Source: Rossellomorea orangium (GTDB taxonomy: Bacteria; Bacillota; Bacilli; Bacillales; Bacillaceae_B). From it: a stretch of 64,000 nucleotides of DNA. Positions 8,267 to 16,979 of the stretch are shown one piece after another. The notes under the pieces are model-generated. The model worked only from the letters and a program-made list of their open reading frames with translations. It was not told the origin of the DNA and did not search any database. Where the stretch lies: assembly GCF_019334305.1 (NCBI RefSeq), contig NZ_JAHWGH010000014.1:558001-622000 (forward strand), in the 5' to 3' direction. Position numbers and translations under genes: made by a program. How positions within the stretch are numbered: position 1 is the first letter of the stretch; every line of letters starts with the position of its first letter.

Positions 8267-8931
8267 TTATCGCCCTCACCGCACTCCTTTATTTTGCCAT
8301 GGTGAAGGTCTATCAGCGATTCTCCTATCCGTTGCTGATCCCTGTCCTGACCACAACGATCGTGATTGTCGGACTTTTGGTCAGCATGCATATTCCATAT
8401 CATGATTATATGATAGGCGGTCAGTGGATCCATTCCCTGCTCGGCCCGGCAGTCGTCGCCCTTGCTTACCCTTTGTATAAGCAGCGGACGATCCTGATGA
8501 AGTATCGCTTCCCGATCATCGGCGGCGTATTCGCAGGTCTCTTGACGGGAATGGTAAGCGGACTCCTGTTTGCCCGTGTACTTGGGATAGACCATGACCT
8601 AATCCTGTCCATTGTACCAAAGTCCATCACCACGCCCGTCGCCATTCAGATTGCAGCGGGTCTGGGAGGCATCCCTTCCATGACCGTGATCTTCGTCATG
8701 ATTGCCGGCTTCTCCGGCGTCATTCTGGGGCCGCTGGTCTTGAAGATTGGCCGCATTCACAGCTCACTCGGGCGTGGCATTGCCCTCGGCAGCGCATCAC
8801 ACGCCCTTGGCACCTCGAAAGCGATGGAGTACGGGGAACTGACGGTCTCAATGAGTTCAGTGTCCATGACGTTGAGCGCCCTTCTGGGTTCGGTGGTAGG
8901 TCCGGTTGTGGTGTGGGTATTTCATGTTTGA
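8239..8931 (+). CDS. LrgB/CidB family membrane protein
   Basis: The 230-aa polytopic protein contains the LrgB signature VPKSITTPVAIQIA near residue 130 and ASHALGTSKA near 187. It is the usual partner of the CidA/LrgA-like protein encoded just upstream and overlapping it. RBS AAGAAGGG precedes the ATG. The pair is inferred to be under the divergent MarR regulator. Confidence 0.9.
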   Translation: MQQTLVAIMIIALTALLYFAMVKVYQRFSYPLLIPVLTTTIVIVGLLVSMHIPYHDYMIGGQWIHSLLGPAVVALAYPLYKQRTILMKYRFPIIGGVFAGLLTGMVSGLLFARVLGIDHDLILSIVPKSITTPVAIQIAAGLGGIPSMTVIFVMIAGFSGVILGPLVLKIGRIHSSLGRGIALGSASHALGTSKAMEYGELTVSMSSVSMTLSALLGSVVGPVVVWVFHV

Positions 8932-9038
8932 GGATGATGTCGACCCGCAAAGATTTTCCGACAGGCTCGATCAATTATCCGAAATGAGGATTAATAATTG
9001 AATATCAAATATGTAGGGAAATAACGATCCGATCACAC

Positions 9039-9073
9039 AAAAAGACCCATTCACACCGGGTCTTTTTGTCTTT
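9039..9073 (+). terminator. Terminator after the lrgB-like gene
   Basis: AAAAAGACCC/GGGTCTTTTT with a nine-base loop, then TGTCTTTTT. It can act in both directions. Confidence 0.85.
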
Positions 9074-9142
9074 TTAGCGTTTACGGTATAACCGTAACGA
9101 ACAGAATGATACCAAGTAACTAACATCGAAAGGAACAACGAT

Positions 9143-10342
9143 ATGTCCAAAAACAAAATTGGCTATTCCCTTTTAATCATCATGATCTTAGTATTCATTC
9201 TGTCGTATTTCGCCATCAACCCGATCGGGGGAAAAAACCGGGATAATGACGTCCATTCCCTGATTTCCAATATGACCCTCGATGAAAAAATTGGACAGAT
9301 GCTCGTAGCAGGAGTCAATGGCACCCAAATGGATGAGCCGACGAAGAATCTGATCCAGAAGCACAAAGTCGGGGGCTTCATCTTCTTCTCGGATCATTTG
9401 ACGAGCCCGGAGCAAACGGTCCGATTTTTGAACCAGCTGAAAGAAGCAAACACCGATAACCCTCTTCCCCTGCTCTTGAGCGTCGACCAGGAAGGAGGAA
9501 ATGTGACAAGATTGCCCGGAAGGATTTCCAACTTCCCTACCAATCAAAAGATTGGAAACGCGAACGATCCCGACGTCTCCTATGAAGTCGGTACCCTTCT
9601 CGGTCAAGAGCTGAAAGAGTTTGGATTCAACCTGGACTTCGCGCCTGTACTCGACGTAAACAGTAACCCGAACAATCCGATCATCGGCGACCGGTCTTTC
9701 AGTGCTGATCCGGATATCGTCAGCGAATTAGGGATCCAGACAATGAAAGGAATTCAGTCTCAGGGAGTTATTTCAACAGTTAAGCACTTTCCTGGTCACG
9801 GGGACACTTCCGTCGATTCCCATCTTGCACTCCCGGTTGTCAACAAGAGTCTCCAAGAACTAGAGGACATGGAGTTAATTCCATTCAAGCGTGCCATTGA
9901 TGATGGTGCAGACCTCATCATGGTGGCTCATATCCTGCTCCCAAGACTAGATGACACCTATCCGTCGTCATTATCGGAGACCATCGTGACAGATCTTCTA
10001 CGCAACAAACTGAAGTACAAAGGCGTTGTCATCACCGATGATATGACTATGAAAGCCGTAGCGGACAACTATGGTATGGGTGAATCGGCGGTACAAGCCG
10101 TCAAAGCCGGCAGCGACCTTGTCCTCATCGCCCATGATGCTCAAAAGGCAGTGACGGCCATGGAAGCTCTGAAATCCGCCGTCCAAAATGGTGATATTTC
10201 AGAGGAGCGAATTAATGAAAGTGTAAAAAGAGTTATTCAATTAAAACAATCATACAACCTGGAAGATACCCATACAGGCGAGGTCGAACTGAGGGATATA
10301 AACCACTCTATCGACGCAGTCAACTCAAGAATCCAAAGATAA
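9143..10342 (+). CDS. nagZ: Beta-N-acetylhexosaminidase (GH3, NagZ-type), membrane-anchored
   Basis: The 399-aa GH3 enzyme removes N-acetylglucosamine from muropeptides or muramyl sugars in wall recycling. A single N-terminal hydrophobic segment (residues 7-25) without a lipobox anchors it outside the membrane. The NagZ His/Asp dyad motif KHFPGHGDTSVDSH is at 214-227, and the nucleophile region VITDDMTM is at 296-303. It is far shorter than the two-domain B. subtilis enzyme and has only the TIM-barrel domain. No murQ/murP-type recycling genes are adjacent. RBS AAAGGAAC. Confidence 0.88.
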   Translation: MSKNKIGYSLLIIMILVFILSYFAINPIGGKNRDNDVHSLISNMTLDEKIGQMLVAGVNGTQMDEPTKNLIQKHKVGGFIFFSDHLTSPEQTVRFLNQLKEANTDNPLPLLLSVDQEGGNVTRLPGRISNFPTNQKIGNANDPDVSYEVGTLLGQELKEFGFNLDFAPVLDVNSNPNNPIIGDRSFSADPDIVSELGIQTMKGIQSQGVISTVKHFPGHGDTSVDSHLALPVVNKSLQELEDMELIPFKRAIDDGADLIMVAHILLPRLDDTYPSSLSETIVTDLLRNKLKYKGVVITDDMTMKAVADNYGMGESAVQAVKAGSDLVLIAHDAQKAVTAMEALKSAVQNGDISEERINESVKRVIQLKQSYNLEDTHTGEVELRDINHSIDAVNSRIQR

Positions 10343-10343
10343 A

Positions 10344-10390
10344 TCAAAAAGGCCGACCCATCACATCGATAATCGATGTGATGGTCAGCC
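10344..10390 (-). terminator. Terminator of the 126-aa unknown gene
   Basis: The minus-strand stem contains the perfect arms CATCACATCGAT/ATCGATGTGATG (10359-10383) extended by GGC/GCC, and is followed by TTTTTGATTT. It also lies just after the nagZ stop. Confidence 0.75.
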
Positions 10391-10449
10391 CCCTATCTAC
10401 TTCAAACAAGAAAAGGATTCACCGATCACTTTCTAAAGGCTTATTACAT

Positions 10450-10830
10450 CTAATAATTTTTTACACACTCTTTATTTCTACTCACTCTCACAACTACTAC
10501 TTCTCTATCCAACGTTTCATTATTATTACTATCTTTTAGCTCTACATAAAAATAATATAATCCTCGACGATTAAACGTGGCGACAATATTTGCACAAGAG
10601 TTTAACGTTACAGGCTCAAATACATGAATACCGACACTATTAAATTCAATCGGAAACCCATTACCGAATGAAAATTCAATATCATCCCTTTGATCCTTGT
10701 CCCCTAAAGTCACTTGAACATATGTTGGCACTTCGACTTCTTCCGTTGACAAAGCACAAACCTGAAGAGGCTGCTGCTGCCCAACAGTCGTGAAAGACGG
10801 TGCTCCTACTAACTTTACAGCATAAGGCAT
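10450..10830 (-). CDS. Unknown 126-aa beta-rich protein, possibly sporulation-linked
   Basis: I do not recognise the family. The 126-aa product is hydrophilic with no signal peptide or membrane segment. It has alternating beta-like strands (VEVPTYVQVTLG, GLYYFYVELKD, REVVVVRVS) and two or three Cys (VCALST, LNSCANI, KECVK). ATG 10830 follows a strong AAAGGAGG at ideal spacing; a GTG at 10839 sits inside that site. The upstream CATATACTA at 10861 matches the CATANNNTA -10 of mother-cell sigma factors. A spore surface role is therefore possible, but this is inference from one short motif. Confidence 0.55.
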   Translation of the reverse strand: MPYAVKLVGAPSFTTVGQQQPLQVCALSTEEVEVPTYVQVTLGDKDQRDDIEFSFGNGFPIEFNSVGIHVFEPVTLNSCANIVATFNRRGLYYFYVELKDSNNNETLDREVVVVRVSRNKECVKNY

Positions 10831-10860
10831 ACTATTCACCTCCTTTGCTAGAGGATGCTT

Positions 10861-10869
10861 TAGTATATG
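10861..10869 (-). promoter_or_regulatory. Possible SigE/SigK-type -10 element
   Basis: CATATACTA on the minus strand matches the CATANNNTA consensus of mother-cell sigma factors. It lies about 31 bases before the start codon. No convincing -35 was found. Confidence 0.35.
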
Positions 10870-10910
10870 ACCGTAGTGACTTCATTGCTTAGATGCATAA
10901 CCATTATGAT

Positions 10911-10960
10911 AAAAAAAGATAGAGGTACCCACTATCATTCTGGGTTCCTCTATCTTTTTT
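10911..10960 (-). terminator. Strong terminator after the DUF4177 gene
   Basis: AAAAAAGATAGAGG pairs with CCTCTATCTTTTTT, with an inner ACCCA/TGGGT pairing. It is a symmetrical, bidirectional terminator. Confidence 0.88.
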
Positions 10961-11012
10961 AATTGGCAGAAGTAGTCTAACTTCCTACCAATTCAGGTCT
11001 CTTCCTTACTAA

Positions 11013-11183
11013 TCACAACATCGCTCTTTCAAAAATGATCTCATAATCCGTCGGTTTTCCGTGGCCGTTGTACTTAAGGGGCAACCGCCATCCGTCAGCG
11101 GCATACTCCTCGATGATCTCCCTGTGCTTCGGCTCGGTGAAAAATCCTCCCAGACTGGTTTGGACGTATGCGTATTCGTACAT
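11013..11183 (-). CDS. DUF4177 family small protein
   Basis: A 56-aa protein beginning MYEYAYVQTSLGGFF and ending YEIIFERAML, with the DUF4177 hallmark EIIEEYAADGWRL in the middle. RBS GGAGGTG is seven bases before ATG 11183. DUF4177 proteins are short cytoplasmic proteins of unknown function. It follows the alpha/beta hydrolase gene on the same strand and probably shares its transcript. Confidence 0.8.
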   Translation of the reverse strand: MYEYAYVQTSLGGFFTEPKHREIIEEYAADGWRLPLKYNGHGKPTDYEIIFERAML

Positions 11184-11211
11184 GACAGCACCTCCGTGGG
11201 TTTTTCTTACT

Positions 11212-11979
11212 TTACGGATTTATGGTACTGAAGGTTTCAACTTCTTCATTGGAACAGACAAGCTCCAACACCTTTTCTACTGCCCTTACAACCACCAGTG
11301 GCTCATCTCTTTGAATATAATGGGTACTATTCTTCGCAAGCACAAATTCTCCCTTGGAAGAAATCAGGGCCAACTCCCTCTGCATGTCATTCCACAATTG
11401 CTGAGATGCCTTCGAATAGTGATCTTTATTACCTGCTGAAAGCACCGTGACCGGCATGCTTAAAGTCTTCTTATATTCTTTTAGCTGCCCCAGGCTTTCC
11501 ATAAATTCTTCGTAATTGCCTTCACGGACAAATTGCTTGCGATAGGCTTCTTGGAAATCTTTCGGCATCGCAGGAAGGAAGTGTTCCCTATAATCCACCG
11601 GTGTCGAGTCCACCAGCACCAAGCCCGCGACCTCTTCAGGATATTCATGGGCATATACACTCACATTCACTCCCCCGAAAGAGTGCCCGACAAATAAATA
11701 AGGTGGCTTGATGTCCAGGCATCTCAGCAGTTCCTTCAGCTCTTTTACCATCTCGCGGCTCGTTCTCCGATTCGGACTCTTCTCGCTCTTCCCAAGTCCT
11801 GCACGGTCGTATACTAGTACTTCTGTTATTTCTGATAAATCCTCGACAACTGAATCCCATGCTTTTGAATAATCCCCGTAGCCGGCATCCATAACCACCG
11901 TGGGTTTACTGTTTTTCTCTCCTATTAATTTAGAGAATAGTTTAAAGCCGCTAACCTGCACATACCATTCTTTAGTCAT
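11212..11979 (-). CDS. Alpha/beta hydrolase
   Basis: The 255-aa alpha/beta hydrolase has the nucleophile elbow GHSFGG near residue 98, an oxyanion-region VMDAGYGDYS near 30 and the likely catalytic His in NSTHYIQRDEP near 222. The Asp is probably in LVDSTP or SAGNKDH. The substrate is unknown. It starts four bases after the metallo-hydrolase stop, in an operon APH-like, MBL-fold, hydrolase, DUF4177. Confidence 0.82.
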   Translation of the reverse strand: MTKEWYVQVSGFKLFSKLIGEKNSKPTVVMDAGYGDYSKAWDSVVEDLSEITEVLVYDRAGLGKSEKSPNRRTSREMVKELKELLRCLDIKPPYLFVGHSFGGVNVSVYAHEYPEEVAGLVLVDSTPVDYREHFLPAMPKDFQEAYRKQFVREGNYEEFMESLGQLKEYKKTLSMPVTVLSAGNKDHYSKASQQLWNDMQRELALISSKGEFVLAKNSTHYIQRDEPLVVVRAVEKVLELVCSNEEVETFSTINP

Positions 11980-11983
11980 TACC

Positions 11984-12892
11984 TTAAGCCCTCTCTTTAC
12001 TCTTCAAACTTTTTATATTCTGAAAGTATACATCTGGAGATGACCAATCTTTATAAAGAAGAGGGATTTCAGTGCTCTCTTCGTGTTGAATGGACAGAAG
12101 GTGCGCTAGATAATGAATCATTGCATCAATGTCCTCCCTTGTCCCAATGGGGCCGTGTCCCGGAATGACCGTTTCAATATCCAGCTCCTTTATTGCTTGT
12201 AAAATATCTATCCAACTAATTGGGTCGGTTTCATCAAAGAATGTCGGATGACACTGAACAAATACCAAATCCCCCGTGAAAATCACTTTCTCTTCCGGAA
12301 GGTAAAGCATGCTATCGCAGAAGGAGTGCCCCCCTCCCAACGTAAAAAGTTTCGCCCTTCGATCTGTTCCCTGTAATATCTTCTTTTCCTTAAATGTTTC
12401 ATTGGGCAGAGTCAACTCCAGAGCCGGCAACGACTGTTTCATTTCATATAAAAAGCTCAATTGATCTAGAAGGGTTGATTCCCCGGATTCATTAAGCTGT
12501 TTTTCAAGAGATGCTATATATTGAGTCAGTCCTTCGATGTCCGCTTTCTGTTTCTCAATTCTGGGAGGATGAATTTCTTTCATTTTCTCTAAGGTCTTCT
12601 CGCTTGAGAGGATGGAAATATCTTTAAAGGTTTGATTGCCCCGGATGTGGTCTCCGTGATAATGGCTATTTACGACGCACATGACACTCTGATTCGTGAT
12701 TCTTTCAGCAGCTTCCCTCAAATCTTTCGATGCTTGTTGCGTGTTAAACGTATCAAACACGATTACTCCATCACCTAAATCTACAAATCCTGCATTGGCA
12801 ACTGCCCCGCCTCCAGGTTTTGATATGGCAGCATAGATACCTTCTTTGACTTTATTAAGTGTAAAGTGATTATTATGAAGCACAGTTTTCAT
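11984..12892 (-). CDS. MBL-fold metallo-hydrolase
   Basis: The 302-aa protein has the metallo-beta-lactamase fold zinc motif HYHGDH near residue 79, a further His in GGGHSFCD near 178, Asp in FTGDLV near 201 and His in PGHGPIG near 236, so both metal sites look complete. An insertion of about 70 residues with coiled-coil character separates the first two motifs. Such enzymes hydrolyse esters, lactones or lactams; nothing marks this as a true beta-lactamase. It lies between the APH-like and hydrolase genes. Confidence 0.82.
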   Translation of the reverse strand: MKTVLHNNHFTLNKVKEGIYAAISKPGGGAVANAGFVDLGDGVIVFDTFNTQQASKDLREAAERITNQSVMCVVNSHYHGDHIRGNQTFKDISILSSEKTLEKMKEIHPPRIEKQKADIEGLTQYIASLEKQLNESGESTLLDQLSFLYEMKQSLPALELTLPNETFKEKKILQGTDRRAKLFTLGGGHSFCDSMLYLPEEKVIFTGDLVFVQCHPTFFDETDPISWIDILQAIKELDIETVIPGHGPIGTREDIDAMIHYLAHLLSIQHEESTEIPLLYKDWSSPDVYFQNIKSLKSKERA

Positions 12893-12919
12893 CCTCTTCC
12901 CCCTTATGAAAAGATGTTA

Positions 12920-13852
12920 CTACTCGTTTTTTCTATCCATTACTTCAGTTTGCACCCGCTCAATCTCCCCGATCTTCCATTCTATGATTTCACGAATCCC
13001 CTTTTCTGACAGATATCCTTCAAAATACTTCTCCACTTCCCATGCAAGCATCATCGTCAAATGGTCTATATATAGATAGCCCAGATCACTCGAAAAATCG
13101 TCATCATCCAGAATGATTCCACACTCCCTCATGCATTGCAGATAGAATTCAGGGACGGACGTAATCAACTCATCTTCGTATACATCCTGCATCAGGATCG
13201 TCACGTCTCTTAAAGGAGAGCCGATCGCTGCCCATTCCCAGTCAATGAACCAGATCTCGTCATCCTTATAGAACACATTTTCCAGATGAGGGTCTCCGTG
13301 AGTGATGACGGGGGGACATTTTGTTTGATAATGAGGGATATCCAATCGCTCATAGGCTTCCAAAATGGTTCTCTCCCATTCTGGTCTGGTCCACGATTTT
13401 CTTGAGCATAGTTTACCTAATTGATCTAAGCACCAATCCCGCCATTCCGAACTTAATTGATGAACAGGAAGCTTGGTTTGTACGGGATCCATGCAATGAA
13501 GAGAAGTTAATCTCGTTAAAACATCACCTATCGATCTCCTTTTTTCATCTGAAGACTGTGTATGAAATCCTGTTTTTATGGGAGACCCCAAATCCCACAT
13601 CAACATCGCTTGTGGTGGATCATCCCATATACGGACGACTCTACTGAATGGATTCACTATGTCAGCTATTTTTCTATGAATCTCTACTTCCTGATTTCGT
13701 TCATCCGCAAATTCTTTGTAGATGTATTGGACTCTTTTCTTTTCACTTAAAGCATCGATTCTAGAAATATTCCCCGCGTGAGCACCACCGATTGTTTCCT
13801 TGCTCAGAAGCTCTACGTCCATATCCCTCAACCTGCGGACCATATGATTCAC
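12920..13852 (-). CDS. Aminoglycoside phosphotransferase-fold protein
   Basis: The protein of about 310 aa has the APH/choline kinase fold. The catalytic loop THGDPHLENVF and the metal-binding FIDWEWAAIGSPLRDV motif sit near residues 185-215. The family phosphorylates small hydroxylated molecules (aminoglycosides, macrolides, choline, sugars), and the substrate is unknown here. GTG 13852 is seven bases after AGGAGG and is preferred. ATG 13843 (MVRRLRD) is the alternative, and the upstream ATG at 13873 overlaps the ribosome site. It is the first gene of the four-gene unit. Confidence 0.78.
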   Translation of the reverse strand: MNHMVRRLRDMDVELLSKETIGGAHAGNISRIDALSEKKRVQYIYKEFADERNQEVEIHRKIADIVNPFSRVVRIWDDPPQAMLMWDLGSPIKTGFHTQSSDEKRRSIGDVLTRLTSLHCMDPVQTKLPVHQLSSEWRDWCLDQLGKLCSRKSWTRPEWERTILEAYERLDIPHYQTKCPPVITHGDPHLENVFYKDDEIWFIDWEWAAIGSPLRDVTILMQDVYEDELITSVPEFYLQCMRECGIILDDDDFSSDLGYLYIDHLTMMLAWEVEKYFEGYLSEKGIREIIEWKIGEIERVQTEVMDRKNE

Positions 13853-13910
13853 CTGCCCACCTCCTTTCCACACCCTTATAATGTCATTATTTCAAATTAA
13901 TGGTACGAAA

Positions 13911-13943
13911 ACAAATAAAGACGGCCCCCACTCGAGCCGCCTA
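13911..13943 (-). terminator. Terminator after the small membrane protein gene
   Basis: Minus-strand stem GGCGGC/GCCGTC with a G-rich loop, followed by TTTATTTGTTTT. Confidence 0.6.
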
Positions 13944-14117
13944 CTGTCCTTCACTGTTCTGTTTATCTAACTTACTATTAATCTCATGCAAAAGGTATAA
14001 CCCTCTCACCAGACAACCCGTGATGATCCCAAAACCGATAACAAGGCCGAATACGTGTAATGGGGTCAATAAGAATCCGATGATGGAGGCTGTGATAATT
14101 AGAAATATTAAAAACAA
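13941..14117 (-). CDS. Small membrane protein, 58 aa, TTG start
   Basis: An open frame from TTG 14117, six bases after GGAGGG, encodes 58 residues with two hydrophobic segments (about 1-17 and 20-42) and a charged tail ending NSKLDKQNSEGQ. There is no ATG in the frame, so the TTG is required. It follows the P-loop protein by 14 bases on the same strand. Function is unknown. Confidence 0.5.
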   Translation of the reverse strand: MFLIFLIITASIIGFLLTPLHVFGLVIGFGIITGCLVRGLYLLHEINSKLDKQNSEGQ

Positions 14118-14131
14118 ACCTTTCCCTCCAA

Positions 14132-14950
14132 CTACTTCATTGCTTCCTTCATTTTTTCATAATAAGCTTTCCAGTCTTTTTCTCCATTCTCAATAAGCAT
14201 GTGCTTAACCGGCAAGTCCTCAAGAATCCCTATCTCCAGATCCCTTCGCATCTCAAGAAACTCCACTAGCCCTTGGTAACCCTCGAGCCCATTCGCTTTT
14301 CCGTAACCTTGCTTCACATGATAATCCGTGAAGAACTGACGCCACTCCTGACTGCGATCCTCATATACATGATGGAACGATCGATCTACGTCCTCCTGGT
14401 AAAGATAGATCAGCAGGGGATTTAGAGGTGCGATCAACTCGCTGATTTTCTTTAATTGGTCTGCAAGTCTCTTTGGCTCTGCATTATGCATAGCGATGTA
14501 CTTAGTAAATTGATTTTGCACGAAACAACACTCAAATATGTACACTTCCTCTTCGAATTCCGTCTGCTCCACGAATTCCTTCCAATAGTGATACGAAACG
14601 TCTTCAAACGTGTCGAGATCCATTTCGTAGACATCATAAGAAGCCAATTCATCGACAAGCGCAGAATCCACATTTGTAAGCTGACGATATGGAATAAAAT
14701 AGTGGTTGCCTTTCTTTTCAGCAACCTCCCCGATTGTCCTCCGATGTTCAGAGAATGCCTCCAGTATGTCGTTGAACTGATTTTCATCTAAACAAGCGGT
14801 CGATTCATAATCAGCAGGATGACGACTGTCTCCTTCTTGAAAGAGCTTAGCCGTGATGCCTTCACTCTCTAAATATTCTTTAATGAAATGAGCCGTGGTC
14901 GACTTACCTGATCCCGGTATCCCCTCGACGATAATTAGATTCGTTTTCAA
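14132..14950 (-). CDS. P-loop NTPase, kinase-like
   Basis: The protein of about 272 aa begins with a beta strand and Walker A motif GIPGSGKST near residue 10, as in small-molecule or nucleotide kinases. The rest (GDSRHPADYE, YEMDLDTFEDV, FECCFVQNQ) resembles uncharacterised Firmicutes ATP/GTP-binding proteins. TTG 14950 is eight bases after AAGGGG. A GTG at 14959 overlaps the stop of the 40-aa ORF and abuts the ribosome site. It sits between two tiny ORFs in the same direction. No substrate can be assigned. Confidence 0.7.
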   Translation of the reverse strand: MKTNLIIVEGIPGSGKSTTAHFIKEYLESEGITAKLFQEGDSRHPADYESTACLDENQFNDILEAFSEHRRTIGEVAEKKGNHYFIPYRQLTNVDSALVDELASYDVYEMDLDTFEDVSYHYWKEFVEQTEFEEEVYIFECCFVQNQFTKYIAMHNAEPKRLADQLKKISELIAPLNPLLIYLYQEDVDRSFHHVYEDRSQEWRQFFTDYHVKQGYGKANGLEGYQGLVEFLEMRRDLEIGILEDLPVKHMLIENGEKDWKAYYEKMKEAMK

Positions 14951-14955
14951 TAATG

Positions 14956-15078
14956 TCACCCCTTTTCCTTCATTTCCTGAAGCATTTCCATAATGCGTTC
15001 ATTTGTCTTATTTATTTTCCTCAATTGAACTTCAATGGAGAAAACGGTGATGACCTGGGCCATTCCAATCAAAATCAT
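14956..15078 (-). CDS. Small protein, 40 aa
   Basis: ATG 15078 is preceded by AAGGAG at good spacing and opens a 40-codon frame. It has a hydrophobic start (MILIGMAQVITVFSIEVQ) and a charged amphipathic end (NERIMEMLQEMKEKG). Its stop TGA overlaps the start region of the P-loop gene, so the two are probably coupled. The shape, one membrane helix plus a short coiled tail, is typical of small Bacillus membrane proteins of unknown function. Confidence 0.55.
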   Translation of the reverse strand: MILIGMAQVITVFSIEVQLRKINKTNERIMEMLQEMKEKG

Positions 15079-15106
15079 GTTGCAAATCTCCTTAATACTT
15101 GATTAT

Positions 15107-15358
15107 TTATATAAATGATACCCATTCTTTTATAAGTCCTATTAACATAACAAGGGCTACTGCCAGATAAGCATACCCCGGCTTCCGGTCCCCCTCATTT
15201 TCTATCCTCTTTTCTATCCCGAATAGCAGAAACATCAAGGCTAAGCATGTTAAAATGCTACTACTTGAAAAGTCCAGATTCCCAATAAAAAAGTGATAGA
15301 CTCCAGCACCACATGCTAAAAAAGCAATGAGAACATTCACCCTTTTCAATACGTACAA
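15107..15358 (-). CDS. Small membrane protein, DUF3953-like
   Basis: The 83-aa protein has three hydrophobic segments (about 5-20, 30-45 and 62-80) separated by a charged EKRIENEGDRKPG loop, a pattern like the DUF3953/YczI proteins. That match is tentative. TTG 15358, five bases after GGGAGGGG, is the likely start. A GTG at 15376 precedes it in frame but lies before the ribosome site. It heads the small-protein/P-loop gene group. Confidence 0.55.
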   Translation of the reverse strand: MYVLKRVNVLIAFLACGAGVYHFFIGNLDFSSSSILTCLALMFLLFGIEKRIENEGDRKPGYAYLAVALVMLIGLIKEWVSFI

Positions 15359-15433
15359 TCTAACCCCTCCCGTCACTCCCTTATTTTACCACTAACAGAT
15401 CATTTCTTGGCACGGCTCATGAAATTTCATCCA

Positions 15434-15463
15434 TAAAAAATACCCTGCGAACCTCCACAGGGC
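15434..15463 (-). terminator. mqo terminator
   Basis: Minus-strand stem TGCCCTG/CAGGGTA followed by six T residues just after the mqo stop. Confidence 0.85.
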
Positions 15464-15479
15464 ATTTCAATTGATTCAC

Positions 15480-16979
15480 TTAGCTATACGCAACTTCTTT
15501 ATCCCTCAAACCCAACGCCTTCGCAGTCGACGTATGGATTTCCTTGAAGAGCTCAGGATTTTCTCCCAAAGCCACTCCATAGGAAGGAATCATTTCCTTG
15601 ATCTTCGGCTCCCACTCTTTCATGTGCTGAGGGAAGCATTTATCCAATACTTCAAGCATGACGTGAACGGCAGTGGAGGCACCCGGAGATGCGCCTAATA
15701 GGGCAGCGACGGATCCATCAGCGGCACTTACCACTTCTGTACCGAACTGAAGGGTTCCTTTACCTGCATCTGTGTCTTTGATGACCTGAACACGCTGACC
15801 GGCTACGACGATATCCCAGTCCTCGCTCTTCGCGTTCGGAATGAATTCGCGTAATTCTTCCATGCGTTTTTCATTGGACAGAAGAACCTGCTGAATCAGA
15901 TACTTGGTTAATCCCATTTCCTTCACACCCGCTGCAAGCATCGTGAAAAGATTATTCGGTTTCACGGATGTGATCAGATCCATATTCGAACCGGTTTTCA
16001 GGAACTTCGGTGAGAAGCCGGCAAATGGTCCGAACAGAAGGGATTTTTTGTTATCAATGTAACGGGTGTCAAGATGCGGAACCGACATCGGAGGAGCTCC
16101 GACCTTTGCTTTTCCGTACACTTTCCCGTGATGCTTTTCGATGACTTCAGGATTGTTGCATACCATGAAGAGTCCGGAAACCGGGAATCCACCGATTTGC
16201 TTGGACTCAGGGATGCCGGTCTTCTGAAGCAATGGAAGGCTTCCGCCACCGCCTCCGATGAAGACGAACTTCGCCGTATGATATTCCATCTTAATGCCGT
16301 CGATATCATGGACCTTCACTTCCCATGAACCGTCAGATTTGCGTTTGATATCTTCCACACTGTGATTGTAGTTAATTTCCACGCCTTGATCACTCAGGTG
16401 GTCGAACAACTTGCGGGTCAATGCCCCGAAGTTGACGTCGGTCCCTGAATCGATCTTCGTCGCTGCGATCGGTTCATCCGATTCACGGCCATCCATGATC
16501 AGAGGAATCCATTCCTTCAATTTCTCCGGATTATCGGAGAATTCCATGCCTTCGAAGAGAGGGCTCGCTGACAGCGCTTCCAAACGTTTTTTCAGAAATT
16601 CCACATTTTCTTCACCTTGAACCATGCTCATATGCGGGATCGGCATGATGAAGTCCTGTGGTTTACCAATGAGATTGCGGTTGACGAGATAAGACCAGAA
16701 TTGTCTTGACAGTTGGAACTGTTCATTGACCTTGATTGCTTTCGAAATGTCTATAGATCCATCAGGCTTTTCGGACGTATAGTTGAGCTCGCATAGTGCA
16801 GAATGTCCGGTTCCGGCATTATTCCATTCGTTTGAGCTTTCTTCCCCTGGCTTCGCGAGCTTTTCAAACACTGTGATTTCCCATTCCGGCGCCAACTCTT
16901 TCAGGATCACCCCTAAAGTCGCACTCATGACACCAGCACCAATTAAGATAACATCTGTTTTCTTCTGTAAGCTGCTCAT
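15480..16979 (-). CDS. mqo: Malate:quinone oxidoreductase
   Basis: The 499-aa FAD enzyme oxidises malate to oxaloacetate and passes electrons to quinone at the membrane. The FAD-binding [10 protein letters not shown] is near residue 14, followed by the Mqo signatures [12 protein letters not shown] and [33 protein letters not shown] and the C-terminal [15 protein letters not shown]. It is very close to B. subtilis Mqo. The start is ATG 16979 after GAGGAAGG; the in-frame ATG at 16994 precedes that site. It is monocistronic. Confidence 0.96.
   Translation of the reverse strand: MSSLQKKTDVILIGAGVMSATLGVILKELAPEWEITVFEKLAKPGEESSNEWNNAGTGHSALCELNYTSEKPDGSIDISKAIKVNEQFQLSRQFWSYLVNRNLIGKPQDFIMPIPHMSMVQGEENVEFLKKRLEALSASPLFEGMEFSDNPEKLKEWIPLIMDGRESDEPIAATKIDSGTDVNFGALTRKLFDHLSDQGVEINYNHSVEDIKRKSDGSWEVKVHDIDGIKMEYHTAKFVFIGGGGGSLPLLQKTGIPESKQIGGFPVSGLFMVCNNPEVIEKHHGKVYGKAKVGAPPMSVPHLDTRYIDNKKSLLFGPFAGFSPKFLKTGSNMDLITSVKPNNLFTMLAAGVKEMGLTKYLIQQVLLSNEKRMEELREFIPNAKSEDWDIVVAGQRVQVIKDTDAGKGTLQFGTEVVSAADGSVAALLGASPGASTAVHVMLEVLDKCFPQHMKEWEPKIKEMIPSYGVALGENPELFKEIHTSTAKALGLRDKEVAYS

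Noticed and set aside
11009..11191. 60-aa minus-strand frame overlapping the DUF4177 gene
   Set aside because: It is in another frame of the DUF4177 gene, which has the recognisable family motif and the ribosome site.
11984..12892. Calling the MBL-fold protein a beta-lactamase
   Set aside because: No signal peptide is present and the zinc motif is common to many hydrolases of the superfamily.
12920..13852. Calling the APH-fold protein an aminoglycoside resistance enzyme
   Set aside because: The kinase motifs are shared by many small-molecule kinases and nothing in the sequence fixes an antibiotic substrate.
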